Notes: generated by a model not told the origin, from the letters alone. Counted from the stretch's first letter, positions 34,566-42,700 are shown. The stretch: 64,000 nucleotides of DNA from Saccharothrix sp. S26 (GCF_021390395.1 NZ_JAJUWT010000003.1:310001-374000), one strand, 5' to 3'. Made by a program: numbers and translations.

Positions 34566-35232
34566 CGCTGTTGAGGTCGACCTGCATCCGTTGGCGCAAG
34601 ACCGTTATGCGACTTTGTAGTTCCTTGAACCGACGCTCTTCTTCGTCGTCGTCCGGGCTGGCTACGTAGTGCATCAAAGCTAGCGTGACGTCCATCGCGG
34701 GACGGTGAAGTCTTCCTTCGCTGAGGAACCCTGCTTCGGCCACGCCTGTGAATAGATCTTCAAGCGCTATATGGGTCGCATTATCCAAGTTGGTGAAGCC
34801 GACCTTGGTCAAAAGTTCCCGTCGTCGAGCTTCGGTGAACTCTTTCATCTCTTTTTCCAGTTCGGCGTTTACTATGGCCGTCACCTGTTTGGTGAAATTT
34901 TCTGCCGGTGTGCCTGTAAGTTCTTTGGGGATGCTATCTGCAATGTGCTGCGCGATAACATCGTCTAGCTTCTTTCCCTTTATGGTCGCATTTTCGCGGA
35001 TGGCTCGACGTGCCAGGCGGTCTGATGTGGCGAACGCGGTTGCGCGTTCAATTTTTCCGAGCAGGCGACTGTAAGTCTGGCGTTTCTCTTTCTCGAGTTC
35101 GAGGTCGCTCTTGTTCTGATCTTGAAGTACGGCGACCTCTTTACTTGTTCTCCTTTGCTGGGCACCTGTTCGAAAAGTTCCATAGATGCCCGCCAGGCCG
35201 ACTAGGGCGGTTCCGATCCATTCGTATGCCAT
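34555..35232 (-). CDS. AICE cargo: membrane-anchored coiled-coil protein
   Basis: A 225-residue protein of clearly lower GC than its surroundings. One N-terminal membrane helix ('WIGTALVGLAGIYGTF') precedes a long charged helical region ('TSKEVAVLQDQNKSDLELEK') and a second helical domain with 'TNLDNATHIALEDLFTGVAE' and a coiled-coil end. No catalytic motif is seen. It is the only element gene without a counterpart in the pSAM2 plan. Exclusion, immunity or defence roles are possible but unproven. It is likely recently acquired, given its base composition. Confidence 0.75.
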   Translation of the reverse strand: MAYEWIGTALVGLAGIYGTFRTGAQQRRTSKEVAVLQDQNKSDLELEKEKRQTYSRLLGKIERATAFATSDRLARRAIRENATIKGKKLDDVIAQHIADSIPKELTGTPAENFTKQVTAIVNAELEKEMKEFTEARRRELLTKVGFTNLDNATHIALEDLFTGVAEAGFLSEGRLHRPAMDVTLALMHYVASPDDDEEERRFKELQSRITVLRQRMQVDLNSVSL

Positions 35233-35294
35233 GGCTGCCTAACGCGCTGTTCGAGTGCATTATCTACGCTATTGGAATTAGCTGGCAGGCGAAA

Positions 35295-35732
35295 TCACTC
35301 ATGCTCGGATGGGATCGTATGGACCCCGTCGTGGGCGCGTGTGAATGGTCCTGTTTCAAGTGCATCTGCCACTCGTATGGCGTATGCCGGTGTCATCATG
35401 TCAATGGCATCCTCTGGGGCGGCCCAGCGAATTTCGGCCGCCTCTACTGTAGGTCCGCCGGATTCATTTAATGGAGTACAGCGGTAAACCAAGGCGACGA
35501 TGCCCCGTTTCATGTTCTTGTAAACTCCCGTTAGGCGCTCGACCTGAGTGGATATCCCGGTTTCCTCAAGGATTTCACGTCGAACGCCTTCCTCGATCGT
35601 CTCGGTCAGCTCAAGTACTCCGCCGGGTGGCTCCCAATGGCCGTTGTCTCGACGACGGATGATGAGGACTTCGCCCGACTCGTTTACGACGATTCCGGCG
35701 ACGCTGACCGAATGGCGCGGCGTGTCTGCCAT
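35295..35732 (-). CDS. Nudix hydrolase, Pif-like
   Basis: A 145-residue Nudix protein. The complete Nudix box is 'GGVLELTETIEEGVRREILEETGI' in two parts: GGVLELTE and RREILEETGI, fitting GX5EX7REUXEEXGU, with Mg-binding Glu residues present. The N-terminus is 'RHSVSVAGIVVNESGEVLII'. In pSAM2 the Nudix protein Pif is the immunity factor that blocks transfer between carriers; a matching role here is inferred from position next to the GntR gene. It is divergent from the GntR regulator. Confidence 0.85.
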   Translation of the reverse strand: MADTPRHSVSVAGIVVNESGEVLIIRRRDNGHWEPPGGVLELTETIEEGVRREILEETGISTQVERLTGVYKNMKRGIVALVYRCTPLNESGGPTVEAAEIRWAAPEDAIDMMTPAYAIRVADALETGPFTRAHDGVHTIPSEHE

Positions 35733-35776
35733 TGCTCCGGCTTTCGTTCGCGAGGCCCCTGTGGGACCATGTACAC

Positions 35777-35788
35777 GTCTAGTCGTCT
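35777..35788. promoter_or_regulatory. putative GntR operator upstream of its own gene
   Basis: GTCTAGTCGTCT is the reverse complement of AGACGACTAGAC and matches the repeated boxes at 36628 and 36655. It lies 17 bases before the GntR start, in the divergent promoter region with the Nudix gene. Confidence 0.5.
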
Positions 35789-35804
35789 GTAGGAGTAGGA
35801 GACC

Positions 35805-36584
35805 ATGCTCGATCTAGGGACTATAGACAGAACAGTGGATCGTCCGCCGTATCGGCAGATCGCTGACATCCTGCGTCAGCACATCGAGCGCGGTCGCCTG
35901 GCTCCTGGCGAGCAGTTGCCGTCCGAGGCGGTGATGATCGAGCACTATGGCGTGGCGCGGATGACGGTTCGTGAGGCCATCAAGGAGCTCCGAACCGAGG
36001 GCCTGGTGGTGGCGCAGCACGGCAAGGGTGTCTTCGTGCGGTCGGCTCCACCGGTGCGTCGGCTGGCGTCGGACCGGTTCGCGCGGCGGCATCGGCAGGA
36101 GGGGAAGTCGGCCTTCCTGGCTGAGGCGGAGGCGGCTGGGCATGTGCCGGGGGTCGACCAGATCCGGGTCACGAACGAGCCTGCGTCGGCTGAGGTGGCG
36201 GAGCGGTTGGGGTTGAAGCCGTGGGAAAGGGTGATCGTGAGGGCGCGCCGGTACCTGGCTGATGGGCGGCCGGTGGAGGTGGCCACGTCGTACATCCCGG
36301 AGTCGATTGCCAAGGGGACGGCCATCGCGGAGGTCAACACCGGGCCTGGTGGGATCTACGCGCGGATCGAGGAGGCGGGGTACGAGCTGGCGCGGTTCAC
36401 CGAAGAGGTGTCAGCGCGGATGCCTACGCCGGATGAGCGCAAGACGTTGGAGATCGGGTCTGGGTCGCCAGTGTTGACGTTGGTCCGTACGGCGTTCGAC
36501 ACCAAGGGCCGTGCAGTGGAAGTCTGCGACACGGTCAAGGTGGCCACGTCCTTCGTGCTGGAGTACGACGTCCCGGCCAAGTGA
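35805..36584 (+). CDS. GntR/HutC-type regulator (KorSA-like)
   Basis: A 259-residue regulator. The winged helix is at residues about 12-80 ('YRQIADILRQHIERGRLAPG', 'MTVREAIKELRTEGLVVAQHG'). The UTRA effector domain follows ('GLKPWERVIVRARRYLADGR', 'IYARIEEAGYELARFTEEVS'). Proteins of this kind (KorSA in pSAM2) repress pra and their own gene and so hold the element in the integrated state. The boxes at 35777 and 36628/36655 fit that role. Confidence 0.9.
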   Translation: MLDLGTIDRTVDRPPYRQIADILRQHIERGRLAPGEQLPSEAVMIEHYGVARMTVREAIKELRTEGLVVAQHGKGVFVRSAPPVRRLASDRFARRHRQEGKSAFLAEAEAAGHVPGVDQIRVTNEPASAEVAERLGLKPWERVIVRARRYLADGRPVEVATSYIPESIAKGTAIAEVNTGPGGIYARIEEAGYELARFTEEVSARMPTPDERKTLEIGSGSPVLTLVRTAFDTKGRAVEVCDTVKVATSFVLEYDVPAK

Positions 36585-36627
36585 GCTGGTTGCAAAAGCG
36601 AAGAGAAAGGCGGAGTAGTTGAGCTCC

Positions 36628-36669
36628 TCTAGACGACTAGGTACGGTGGACTTGTCTAGAGGACTAGGT
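36628..36669. promoter_or_regulatory. pair of putative GntR operators before the pra-like gene
   Basis: TCTAGACGACTAGGT (36628-36642) and TCTAGAGGACTAGGT (36655-36669) differ by one base and start 27 bp apart. They precede the pra-like gene by about 55 bases and match the box upstream of the GntR gene. Confidence 0.6.
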
Positions 36670-36723
36670 GAGCTGATCGGCTCCGGACAAGGAGCCCAAA
36701 GCAAGACCGAGAAAGGTCGCACG

Positions 36724-37155
36724 ATGGCTATTCCTGCTGGTCACAGGTTCCCGATTACCTTCGACGAGCTGTTCCCGCAAGGGTTCTTCGTGCTGAAGGT
36801 GGAGCGGGCGCAGGAGTTCAATGAGGGCAAGGCACCGCGCCCGGCCAACGACAAGGTGACGGGCCTGCCCGTGTGGACGGTGCAGGGCACTGACCCTTCG
36901 GCGCGGGGCAAGAACACCGGGGCGGTGGTCAAGATCGCGTCGGAGTACCAGCCGGTTCCGCCGGAGGTGCTGCCCGGTACGCCGTTCCGTCCTGCGGTCT
37001 TCACGGGGTTGAAGGTGTCGCCGTACGTCCGGGATGGCTGGGTCAACTACACGATCTGGGCCGAGGAGATGTTGTCGCCGCAGGACGCGGCCAAGGGGCG
37101 TCGGGGCAACGGCAAGTCCGACTCGTCGGCGGGCGCTCCGCCGGTTGCGGCCTGA
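36724..37155 (+). CDS. Pra-like activator of AICE replication, integration and excision
   Basis: A 143-residue protein, 'GHRFPITFDELFPQGFFVLK' at the start, then 'GLPVWTVQGTDPSARGKNTG' and 'EVLPGTPFRPAVFTGLKVSP', ending in a Gly/Ser/Ala tail. Proteins with this 'FPITFD..FPQG' and 'GTPFRP..F.GL.V.PYV' pattern are annotated as plasmid replication, integration and excision activators in AICEs. In pSAM2, Pra switches on rep, xis and int. The double operator upstream suggests GntR repression. Assignment rests on remembered family pattern and context. Confidence 0.7.
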   Translation: MAIPAGHRFPITFDELFPQGFFVLKVERAQEFNEGKAPRPANDKVTGLPVWTVQGTDPSARGKNTGAVVKIASEYQPVPPEVLPGTPFRPAVFTGLKVSPYVRDGWVNYTIWAEEMLSPQDAAKGRRGNGKSDSSAGAPPVAA

Positions 37156-37168
37156 GAGGGGACGGGTC

Positions 37169-37474
37169 GTGGAGATCGAAGGGTTGTTGACGCCTGGTCC
37201 GAACGCCAGGCCGGAGGTGGTGACCAAGCCGGGTACGGACTGGTACGGGCTGCGGCTGGTGATGGATCCCGGTGAGGTCGTGTTGGGGCTGCCGGAGGAT
37301 GAGGACGGGCGGGCGAGGTTGGCGACCTTCCTGACCGAGCTGGGCAGGGCGGCGTACTTCCTCGCCGGGGTGCTCGATCCGTCGCCGAACCACCTGTTGA
37401 TGCCGGGAGGCGGCACGGTGCTGTCGGACGCCACGTTCTACGGGGAGTCGGGGCCGGGGAGTCGACCGCGATGA
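37169..37474 (+). CDS. hypothetical AICE protein
   Basis: A 101-residue protein starting at GTG 37169, thirteen bases after the pra-like gene and with GGGGACGGG upstream. It reads 'EIEGLLTPGPNARPEVVTKP', 'GTDWYGLRLVMDPGEVVLGL', 'EDGRARLATFLTELGRAAYF'. No family is recognised. Its stop overlaps the next ATG by four bases (ATGA), so it is part of the element operon. Confidence 0.65.
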   Translation: MEIEGLLTPGPNARPEVVTKPGTDWYGLRLVMDPGEVVLGLPEDEDGRARLATFLTELGRAAYFLAGVLDPSPNHLLMPGGGTVLSDATFYGESGPGSRPR

Positions 37475-37725
37475 CCGCTGCCGCCGGTGCCAAGTCGAAG
37501 TACACGGTGTTCTTACGGGCGAACTCGTTCGGGCGGGCCATGGCGTTGGCGGGGTTCCGGTCGGAGTACGCGTTGGCCAAGGCCATGGGGCTCAACCGGT
37601 CGACGGTGAAGCGCGTGCGGACCGGTGAGTTGATGCCGGGATCGGGGTTCATCGCCGGTGCGTTGAAGGCTCTCGCGCCGATGGCGTTCGAAGACCTGTT
37701 CGAGGTCGACGTCAACGAGGAGTGA
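37471..37725 (+). CDS. small helix-turn-helix protein of the AICE
   Basis: An 84-residue protein with a Cro/CI-like helix-turn-helix: 'FGRAMALAGFRSEYALAKAM' and 'GLNRSTVKRVRTGELMPGSG'. A short acidic tail follows. It contains a rare TTA leucine codon at 37513-37515. It probably regulates transfer or replication genes downstream. It overlaps the preceding gene by four bases. Confidence 0.75.
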   Translation: MTAAAGAKSKYTVFLRANSFGRAMALAGFRSEYALAKAMGLNRSTVKRVRTGELMPGSGFIAGALKALAPMAFEDLFEVDVNEE

Positions 37726-37781
37726 CCGTGCCTGCGGGCGCGTGACAACTGAACAGAACGCGGCTGGTCGGTGTGGTCGCG

Positions 37782-37821
37782 GGGAGACAGTCCAAGTCTT
37801 GGCGGGCTCCGGCTGTCTCCC
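37782..37821 (+). promoter_or_regulatory. stem-loop before the transfer gene
   Basis: GGGAGACAG (37782-37790) pairs with CTGTCTCCC (37813-37821); the loop holds a further palindrome CCAAGTCTTGG (37792-37802). It could be an attenuator for tra or part of a cis-acting transfer site (clt). Neither is shown. Confidence 0.4.
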
Positions 37822-37880
37822 TGCGACTCACCTGACTGGCTTCGCCATGCACTTTCGTTGACACACAAGGGATTCCAGTC

Positions 37881-38072
37881 ATGTCAAGGGTATCTCGTCG
37901 CGGGGGACGTGCGTCAAGTCGGGCCGTCGCCCCGTCAGGGTGGAAGCTGTCCAACGGTTCGAAGTGCCAGCGGTGCAAGCGGTTCGGTGTGTTCGCGCCC
38001 GGACAGCTCGCCTGCTGCGCCTGCCTGGGCTGGCTCGCGCTGATCTTCGCCCCGGCAAGGGGCGGGGCCTGA
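37881..38072 (+). CDS. possible small zinc-ribbon protein
   Basis: A 63-residue frame whose stop overlaps the tra start (TGATG). 'KCQRCKRFGVFAPGQLACCAC' contains C-x2-C and CC-x-C groups, compatible with a zinc ribbon. The N-terminus is Arg/Ser-rich. There is no strong ribosome binding site. Small zinc-ribbon proteins are common between AICE regulatory and transfer genes, but this one is not certain. Confidence 0.45.
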   Translation: MSRVSRRGGRASSRAVAPSGWKLSNGSKCQRCKRFGVFAPGQLACCACLGWLALIFAPARGGA

Positions 38073-39544
38073 TGGCGCGGTGGGTTGACCCGGCTCCGTT
38101 CGAGGGTGCTCGGCCTCGGGTGCCGTGGTGGGCGTTGGTGCCGGGCAAGCTCAAATGGCTGGCCCTGCTGGTCGCGGTGGTGTGGCTGGCGCTGGTCGGT
38201 GTCGTGCGCCTGGTGCTCGTCGTGGTCCGGTACCCGGTGGTCACGCTGGTGCCGTTGACGGCGGCCTGGTGCTGGCTGCGGTTCGGGCTGTCGCCGCTGG
38301 TCCTGGCCTTGCTGAGCCTGACGGCGGGGCTCACGGTCTGGGCCGGCCTGGATCGGCGGTCGTTCCTGCGGCACGTGTGGTTCCGGCTGGTCACCGAGTA
38401 CCGGCGGGCGACGGTCTACGTGCCGCGTTGGCGCACCACCATGCGCCTGGCTGAGCTGGCCAAGGACAACCGGGGACGTGAGTACCGGCCCAAGTTGCGG
38501 CACATCCGGTCCGAGGGTTGGCGGGATCGGGTCCGGGTGCGGATGATCCCGGCGCAGGCACCAGAGGCGTGGGAGCTGCGCCGTGACGGCCTGGCGCACT
38601 CGTTCGGGGCGCAGTCGTGCCGGGTCCGGGTGCTGCGGCCGAAGGTGATCGAACTCGACTTCATCCACTCCGACCCGTTGGCGCGGTCGCTGCCGGTGCC
38701 GTCCCTGGCCGACGATGCGGACGCGGTAGATCTCAAGCGGGTGGTAATCGGGCGCACGGAGACCGGTAAGCCGTGGCGGATTCGCTTGCAGGGCAACCAA
38801 GTCCTCGGCGTCGGCGTGCAGGGTGCGGGCAAGGGGTCGGTGCTGTGGTCGATCATCTGGCACCTTGCGCCAGCGGTGCGTGCTGGTCTCGTGCGCCTGG
38901 TCGGGATCGACCCCAAGGGCGGTATGGAGCTGGGGCAGTGCCCGGACGCGTTCGCCCGGCTGGTGTTCGTCAACGGCCGTGAGGCGGTCGAGCTGCTGGA
39001 AGAGATCGCTGCCGAGGTCAAGGAGCGGGCTTCGCGGTATCGGGGCGTCCGCCGGCTGTGGGCTCGCTCGAACGGTGAGCCGTTCACGGTGCTGGTGGTC
39101 GATGAGCTGGCGGACCTGATCGCCTACCAACCGGACAAGGGTCTGCGTGAGCGGGCCACTCGCGCTATCCAGACCATCACCTCACAGGGTCGCGCTCCGG
39201 GCTTCTGCGTCCTGGGCCTGGTGCAAGACCCGCGCAAGGAGGTCGTGGGCTTCCGACACCTGTTCGGTACCCGCGTGGCGCTGCGCCTGGACGAGTCGGC
39301 GCAGGTGGACATGGTCTTGGGCGACGGTGCCCGTGCCCGTGGCGCTGCGGCTCACGAGATCAGCGAGCAGACACCCGGCGTGGCCTGGGTGAAGACCGAT
39401 GGACGCGGTGAGCCTGAGCGCGTGCGGGCCTTCCACGTCACCGACGCCGACCTGGTCGAGCTGGGTGTCTACCTGGCCGACGCGACCGTGCACGAGTTCC
39501 CAAACCGACCCGATGGCGACGCGACCGGAGGTGCTGCGGCATGA
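38072..39544 (+). CDS. FtsK/SpoIIIE-type DNA translocase (TraB/TraSA-like)
   Basis: A 490-residue protein. Residues about 25-90 carry hydrophobic helices ('LLVAVVWLALVGVVRLVLVV', 'SPLVLALLSLTAGLTVWAG'). The ATPase part has Walker A 'LGVGVQGAGKGSVLWSI' (GxxGAGKGS), Walker B 'FTVLVVDELADLI', and 'RATRAIQTITSQGRAPGFC'. Such proteins move double-stranded DNA between mycelial cells in AICE and Streptomyces plasmid transfer. The start ATG overlaps the preceding stop, and the end overlaps the rep gene by four bases. Confidence 0.9.
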   Translation: MARWVDPAPFEGARPRVPWWALVPGKLKWLALLVAVVWLALVGVVRLVLVVVRYPVVTLVPLTAAWCWLRFGLSPLVLALLSLTAGLTVWAGLDRRSFLRHVWFRLVTEYRRATVYVPRWRTTMRLAELAKDNRGREYRPKLRHIRSEGWRDRVRVRMIPAQAPEAWELRRDGLAHSFGAQSCRVRVLRPKVIELDFIHSDPLARSLPVPSLADDADAVDLKRVVIGRTETGKPWRIRLQGNQVLGVGVQGAGKGSVLWSIIWHLAPAVRAGLVRLVGIDPKGGMELGQCPDAFARLVFVNGREAVELLEEIAAEVKERASRYRGVRRLWARSNGEPFTVLVVDELADLIAYQPDKGLRERATRAIQTITSQGRAPGFCVLGLVQDPRKEVVGFRHLFGTRVALRLDESAQVDMVLGDGARARGAAAHEISEQTPGVAWVKTDGRGEPERVRAFHVTDADLVELGVYLADATVHEFPNRPDGDATGGAAA

Positions 39545-41178
39545 CCACCCCTGTTGTTCCTGCGGTGCCGCTCGACGTGGCGGGCATGACCTCGGCCGAA
39601 CGCGCCCGCCTGCCGCTGTCCCTCGACGTGGTCAAGGCGGCGGCCGAGCAACACGGCGTCTGCACCCGGCCCGTGCTGCGGGAAGTCGTGGACCTGGACA
39701 CCGGAGAGGTGCGGATCGTCGGCATCCGCTGCAACTCCACCCAGGCGTCCAAGTGCCCGGCCTGCGCCGAACGCAACCGCCGCTCCCGCATGGCCCAGTG
39801 CCGTGAGGGCTGGCATCTCGACCACGAGCCCGTGGCCGAACGTCACGCGCCCACGGTCGACCAGGTCGAGCTCGTCACCTACCGCTCGGACCTGACCGCC
39901 GAGTACCGCCGTGCCGTGGCTGAGGGTGCCGAAGACCAGGTGGAAGACCTACGCGAGGGCATCCGGGAAGCGGACACCGACCTCAAGCGGGAGGGAGTCC
40001 GCGGGAACCTCCCCAACGTCGAGCGTCCTGGTCGACCGGCGCCCACGCGCTCCACCCGGCGCAGGCAGGACGCGCCCAACCTGCCTCGTCGCAAGGTCGC
40101 CAAGCGCACCGTGGGGCGGGAGTTCGCGGGCAAGTACCGGCCCTCGACGTTCATCACGCTCACGCTCGACAGCTACGGCAAGGTCGGACCGGAGGGTGCC
40201 CCGCTCGACCCGGACACCTACGACTACCGGCGGGCGGCTCGGGACGCCGTGCACTTCGCCTCCCTGGTCGACCGATGGTGGCAGAACCTGCGTCGGGTCG
40301 TCGGCTGGGACGTCCAGTACTTCGGCACGGTCGAACCGCAGCGTCGGATCACGCCTCATGCGCACTTCGCCGTGCGCGGGTCGATCCCGCACAAGGTCGT
40401 CCGCCAGGTCACGGCGGCCACGTACTTGCAGGTCTGGTGGCCCCAGCACGACCGGATGATCTACGGCGGTGACCGGCTGCCGGTCTGGGACATGCGCACC
40501 AAGGGCTTCGTGGACCCGGACACCGAACAGCCGCTGACCACCTGGGCCGACGCCGTGGCAGACCTCGACGCACCGGCCCACGTAGTCGAGTTCGGCCGCC
40601 AGGTTCACTCGAAAGGCATCCTTGGCGGCACAGAGGAGTCCGGGCGGCACATCGGCTACCTGACCAAGTACCTCACCAAGTCCATCACCGAAGTGGTCGA
40701 CGCGGACACCTCGCCCCGACTCGCCGACCATGCCGACCGCCTGGCCGCTGAGCTGGCCGCCACGCCGTGCTCGGAGCGCTGCGCGGTCTGGCTGCTCTAT
40801 GGCGTCCAACCCAAGGGCGTCACGTCCAAGGCCACACCCGGCCACTGCAAGGGCAAGGCGCACCGCCGGGACACCCTCGGCCTTCCTGGTCGCCGTGTCC
40901 TGGTCTCCCGGCGCTGGTCGGGCAAGACGCTGGCCGAGCACAAGGCGGATCGGGCCACGTTCGTCCGCGAGGCGCTCAAAGCCGCTGGCATCGCCAAGCC
41001 GGAAGACGACCGGTCACGCCTCCAGTGGGGACCAGTCCGGCCCGGTGATCCACACGCCCCGTCCCGGGCAGAGCTGCTGATGCACATGATCGCCCAGCGG
41101 CTCGCCTGGCAGGCCGAGTACCAGCAGGCACAAGCGGCGCTGGCACCTCCGCCGGACCTTTCAGCAATCGCAGCTTGA
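39541..41178 (+). CDS. replication initiator, RepSA family
   Basis: A 545-residue rolling-circle-type initiator. N-terminal Cys pairs 'KCPACAERNRRSRMAQC' suggest zinc binding. 'FITLTLDSYGKVG', 'RRITPHAHFAVRG' (HxH metal motif) and 'GYLTKYLTKSI' (the region of the catalytic Tyr) match RepSA-like proteins of AICEs. It would nick the element origin and start replication after excision. The origin often lies within or next to this gene; I cannot pinpoint it. It overlaps tra by four bases. Confidence 0.88.
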   Translation: MTTPVVPAVPLDVAGMTSAERARLPLSLDVVKAAAEQHGVCTRPVLREVVDLDTGEVRIVGIRCNSTQASKCPACAERNRRSRMAQCREGWHLDHEPVAERHAPTVDQVELVTYRSDLTAEYRRAVAEGAEDQVEDLREGIREADTDLKREGVRGNLPNVERPGRPAPTRSTRRRQDAPNLPRRKVAKRTVGREFAGKYRPSTFITLTLDSYGKVGPEGAPLDPDTYDYRRAARDAVHFASLVDRWWQNLRRVVGWDVQYFGTVEPQRRITPHAHFAVRGSIPHKVVRQVTAATYLQVWWPQHDRMIYGGDRLPVWDMRTKGFVDPDTEQPLTTWADAVADLDAPAHVVEFGRQVHSKGILGGTEESGRHIGYLTKYLTKSITEVVDADTSPRLADHADRLAAELAATPCSERCAVWLLYGVQPKGVTSKATPGHCKGKAHRRDTLGLPGRRVLVSRRWSGKTLAEHKADRATFVREALKAAGIAKPEDDRSRLQWGPVRPGDPHAPSRAELLMHMIAQRLAWQAEYQQAQAALAPPPDLSAIAA

Positions 41179-41190
41179 TCAAGGGGAGCC

Positions 41191-41370
41191 GTGGGGGAGA
41201 TCGAACCGCTGTGGGGAGTGGAAGAGGTCTCGGCGTTCCTGGGAGTGCCGGTGAAGACGCTCTACCAGTGGAAATGGCGTCGCTACGGGCCGCCGGTGCG
41301 GAAGGTCGGCAAGCACCTCCGCTACGTGCCCGCACAAGTCCGTCGATGGGTTGAAGACCTCGCCGCCTAG
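41191..41370 (+). CDS. xis: excisionase (MerR-like helix-turn-helix)
   Basis: A 59-residue protein from GTG 41191, with GGGGAG a few bases upstream. The sequence 'WGVEEVSAFLGVPVKTLYQW' followed by 'RRYGPPVRKVGKHLRYVPAQ' is the standard winged-helix excisionase fold. It directs Int toward excision. It lies 12 bases after rep and 36 before int, the usual AICE order rep-xis-int. Confidence 0.9.
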   Translation: MGEIEPLWGVEEVSAFLGVPVKTLYQWKWRRYGPPVRKVGKHLRYVPAQVRRWVEDLAA

Positions 41371-41406
41371 CTGTTTCAGCAGTTCAAACGACAGGAGGAG
41401 TCTGCC

Positions 41407-42630
41407 GTGGGCCACATCCAAGATCGCTGGTGGAAGGAGGAGCGCGACCCCGTGACGCAGCAGGTCACGCGGGTCAAGACCTCCTCGTACGGCAAGGGCC
41501 TGCGCTACAAGGTCCGCTACCTCGACCCGCAAGGCGTCGAGAAGAGCAAGAGCTTTCCGGACCGACAGAAGAAGCGAGCGGAGGACTTCCTGCTGGAGGT
41601 CGAGTCGGACAAGCGGGAAGGCAAGTACGTCGACCCGAAAGCCGGAGAGATCAAGTTCTCCAAGTACGTGGAGACCTGGTTCGGCGGCCAGTCCCAGGAC
41701 GCCGCCACGCAGGAGAACCTGCGCAGCCAGGTGGACAAGCGACTGGTCCCCTTCTTCGGCGGGATGGCCATGAAGTCGATCACCATCCCGAGGGTCCGGG
41801 AGTGGTTGGGCTCGATGGGTGAGGCCGGTCTGAGTCTCCGCTACCAGCAACTTCTGTTCGACCGGCTGTCCTCGATCCTGAACGCGGCGGTGGAGGAGAA
41901 GATCATCACTGGCAACCCGTGCAAGGCCCGGAGCGTGCAGCGGCCGTCACCGCCGGAGCGACGCATCAAGCCGTGGCTGGAAGCACGGATGCGGGCGGTC
42001 CAACTCGCCCTGCCGGTGGAGTACAAGATCGCCTTGATACTCGCTGCGGGTACCGGCCTGCGCCAAGGTGAGATCTTCGGCCTGGGCGTGGACGAGATTG
42101 ACCGGGACGCCCGTGAGCTGCACGTCGTCCGTCAAGTCCGGATCGTCGGCAACCAGCTCGTCTACGCACTACCCAAGAGCAAGAAGGCGCGCACGGTGCC
42201 GCTCGGTGACGGCGTCCTGGACGCGCTGGATGACCACATGGCGGCTCACCCGCCGGTTGACGTCACCCTGCCGTGGGACCGGCCCGGCGGTGACCCGGTG
42301 ACCGTGCGCTTGGTGCTCACGATGGATGGTGGGGCGGTCCGACGCCAGGTGTTCAACATGGGCATCTGGCGTCCGGCCTTCGAGGCGGCAGGACTGGAGT
42401 ACCGGGAGCGTGAGGACGGGATGCACGGCCTCCGGCACCTCTACGCGTCCAGTCAGCTGGAGAACGGCGTCTCCATCAAGGCCCTGTCCGCCCACCTCGG
42501 GCACCACGATCCGGGCTTCACGCTCCGCACCTACACCCACCTGATGCCGACCAGCCACGACAAGAGCCGCAAGGCCGCCAACCGCCTCTTCAAGCCCAAG
42601 AAGCGCGTTGACGGCCTGGAGACGGCCTGA
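41407..42630 (+). CDS. int: tyrosine recombinase integrase
   Basis: A 407-residue integrase starting at GTG 41407 after AGGAGGAG. The N-terminal SAM-like DNA-binding region includes 'VETWFGGQSQDAATQENLRS'. Catalytic residues are the Arg in 'GTGLRQGEIFGLGVDEI', the HxxR in 'GMHGLRHLYASSQLENG', a His in 'LGHHDPGFTLRTYTHLMP' and the Tyr in the same segment. It acts on the 38-bp att site that begins 32 bases after its stop. Its 3' end includes the 25-bp repeat also found at 34133. Confidence 0.94.
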   Translation: MGHIQDRWWKEERDPVTQQVTRVKTSSYGKGLRYKVRYLDPQGVEKSKSFPDRQKKRAEDFLLEVESDKREGKYVDPKAGEIKFSKYVETWFGGQSQDAATQENLRSQVDKRLVPFFGGMAMKSITIPRVREWLGSMGEAGLSLRYQQLLFDRLSSILNAAVEEKIITGNPCKARSVQRPSPPERRIKPWLEARMRAVQLALPVEYKIALILAAGTGLRQGEIFGLGVDEIDRDARELHVVRQVRIVGNQLVYALPKSKKARTVPLGDGVLDALDDHMAAHPPVDVTLPWDRPGGDPVTVRLVLTMDGGAVRRQVFNMGIWRPAFEAAGLEYREREDGMHGLRHLYASSQLENGVSIKALSAHLGHHDPGFTLRTYTHLMPTSHDKSRKAANRLFKPKKRVDGLETA

Positions 42631-42633
42631 TCA
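42609..42633 (+). repeat. second direct repeat, possible integrase arm site (right)
   Basis: Identical to 34133-34157 (25 bp), holding two GACGGCCTG copies. It covers the last seven codons of int and the following bases, 29 bp before the right att repeat. Confidence 0.6.
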
Positions 42634-42662
42634 TGGAAAACGACTACCGGCCGACCATAAAA

Positions 42663-42700
42663 CCGCTGGTCAGGAGTAGATCGCGAACCAGATGGCGATG
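42663..42700 (+). repeat. attachment site, right 38-bp direct repeat
   Basis: Identical to 33987-34024. It forms the 3' end of the intact TrhA gene (minus strand, residues 'IAIWFAIYS' and stop). This is an att site in a protein-coding gene, not a tRNA. Confidence 0.93.

Larger units (their letters stand above)
33987..42700. mobile_element. pSAM2-like actinomycete integrative and conjugative element (AICE)
   Basis: An 8.7-kb element bounded by identical 38-bp direct repeats. Its gene set is that of a minimal AICE: Nudix protein (Pif-like), GntR regulator (KorSA-like), Pra-like activator, small regulators, FtsK/TraB-type DNA translocase, RepSA-like initiator, excisionase and tyrosine integrase adjacent to the right repeat. 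Transcription of the main module is rightward. The target is the 3' end of the TrhA/hemolysin III gene at 42670, which is kept intact because the repeat restores the last codons and stop. The flanking core genes are in the mycobacterial order Rv1084-Rv1085c if the element is removed. Confidence 0.92.
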
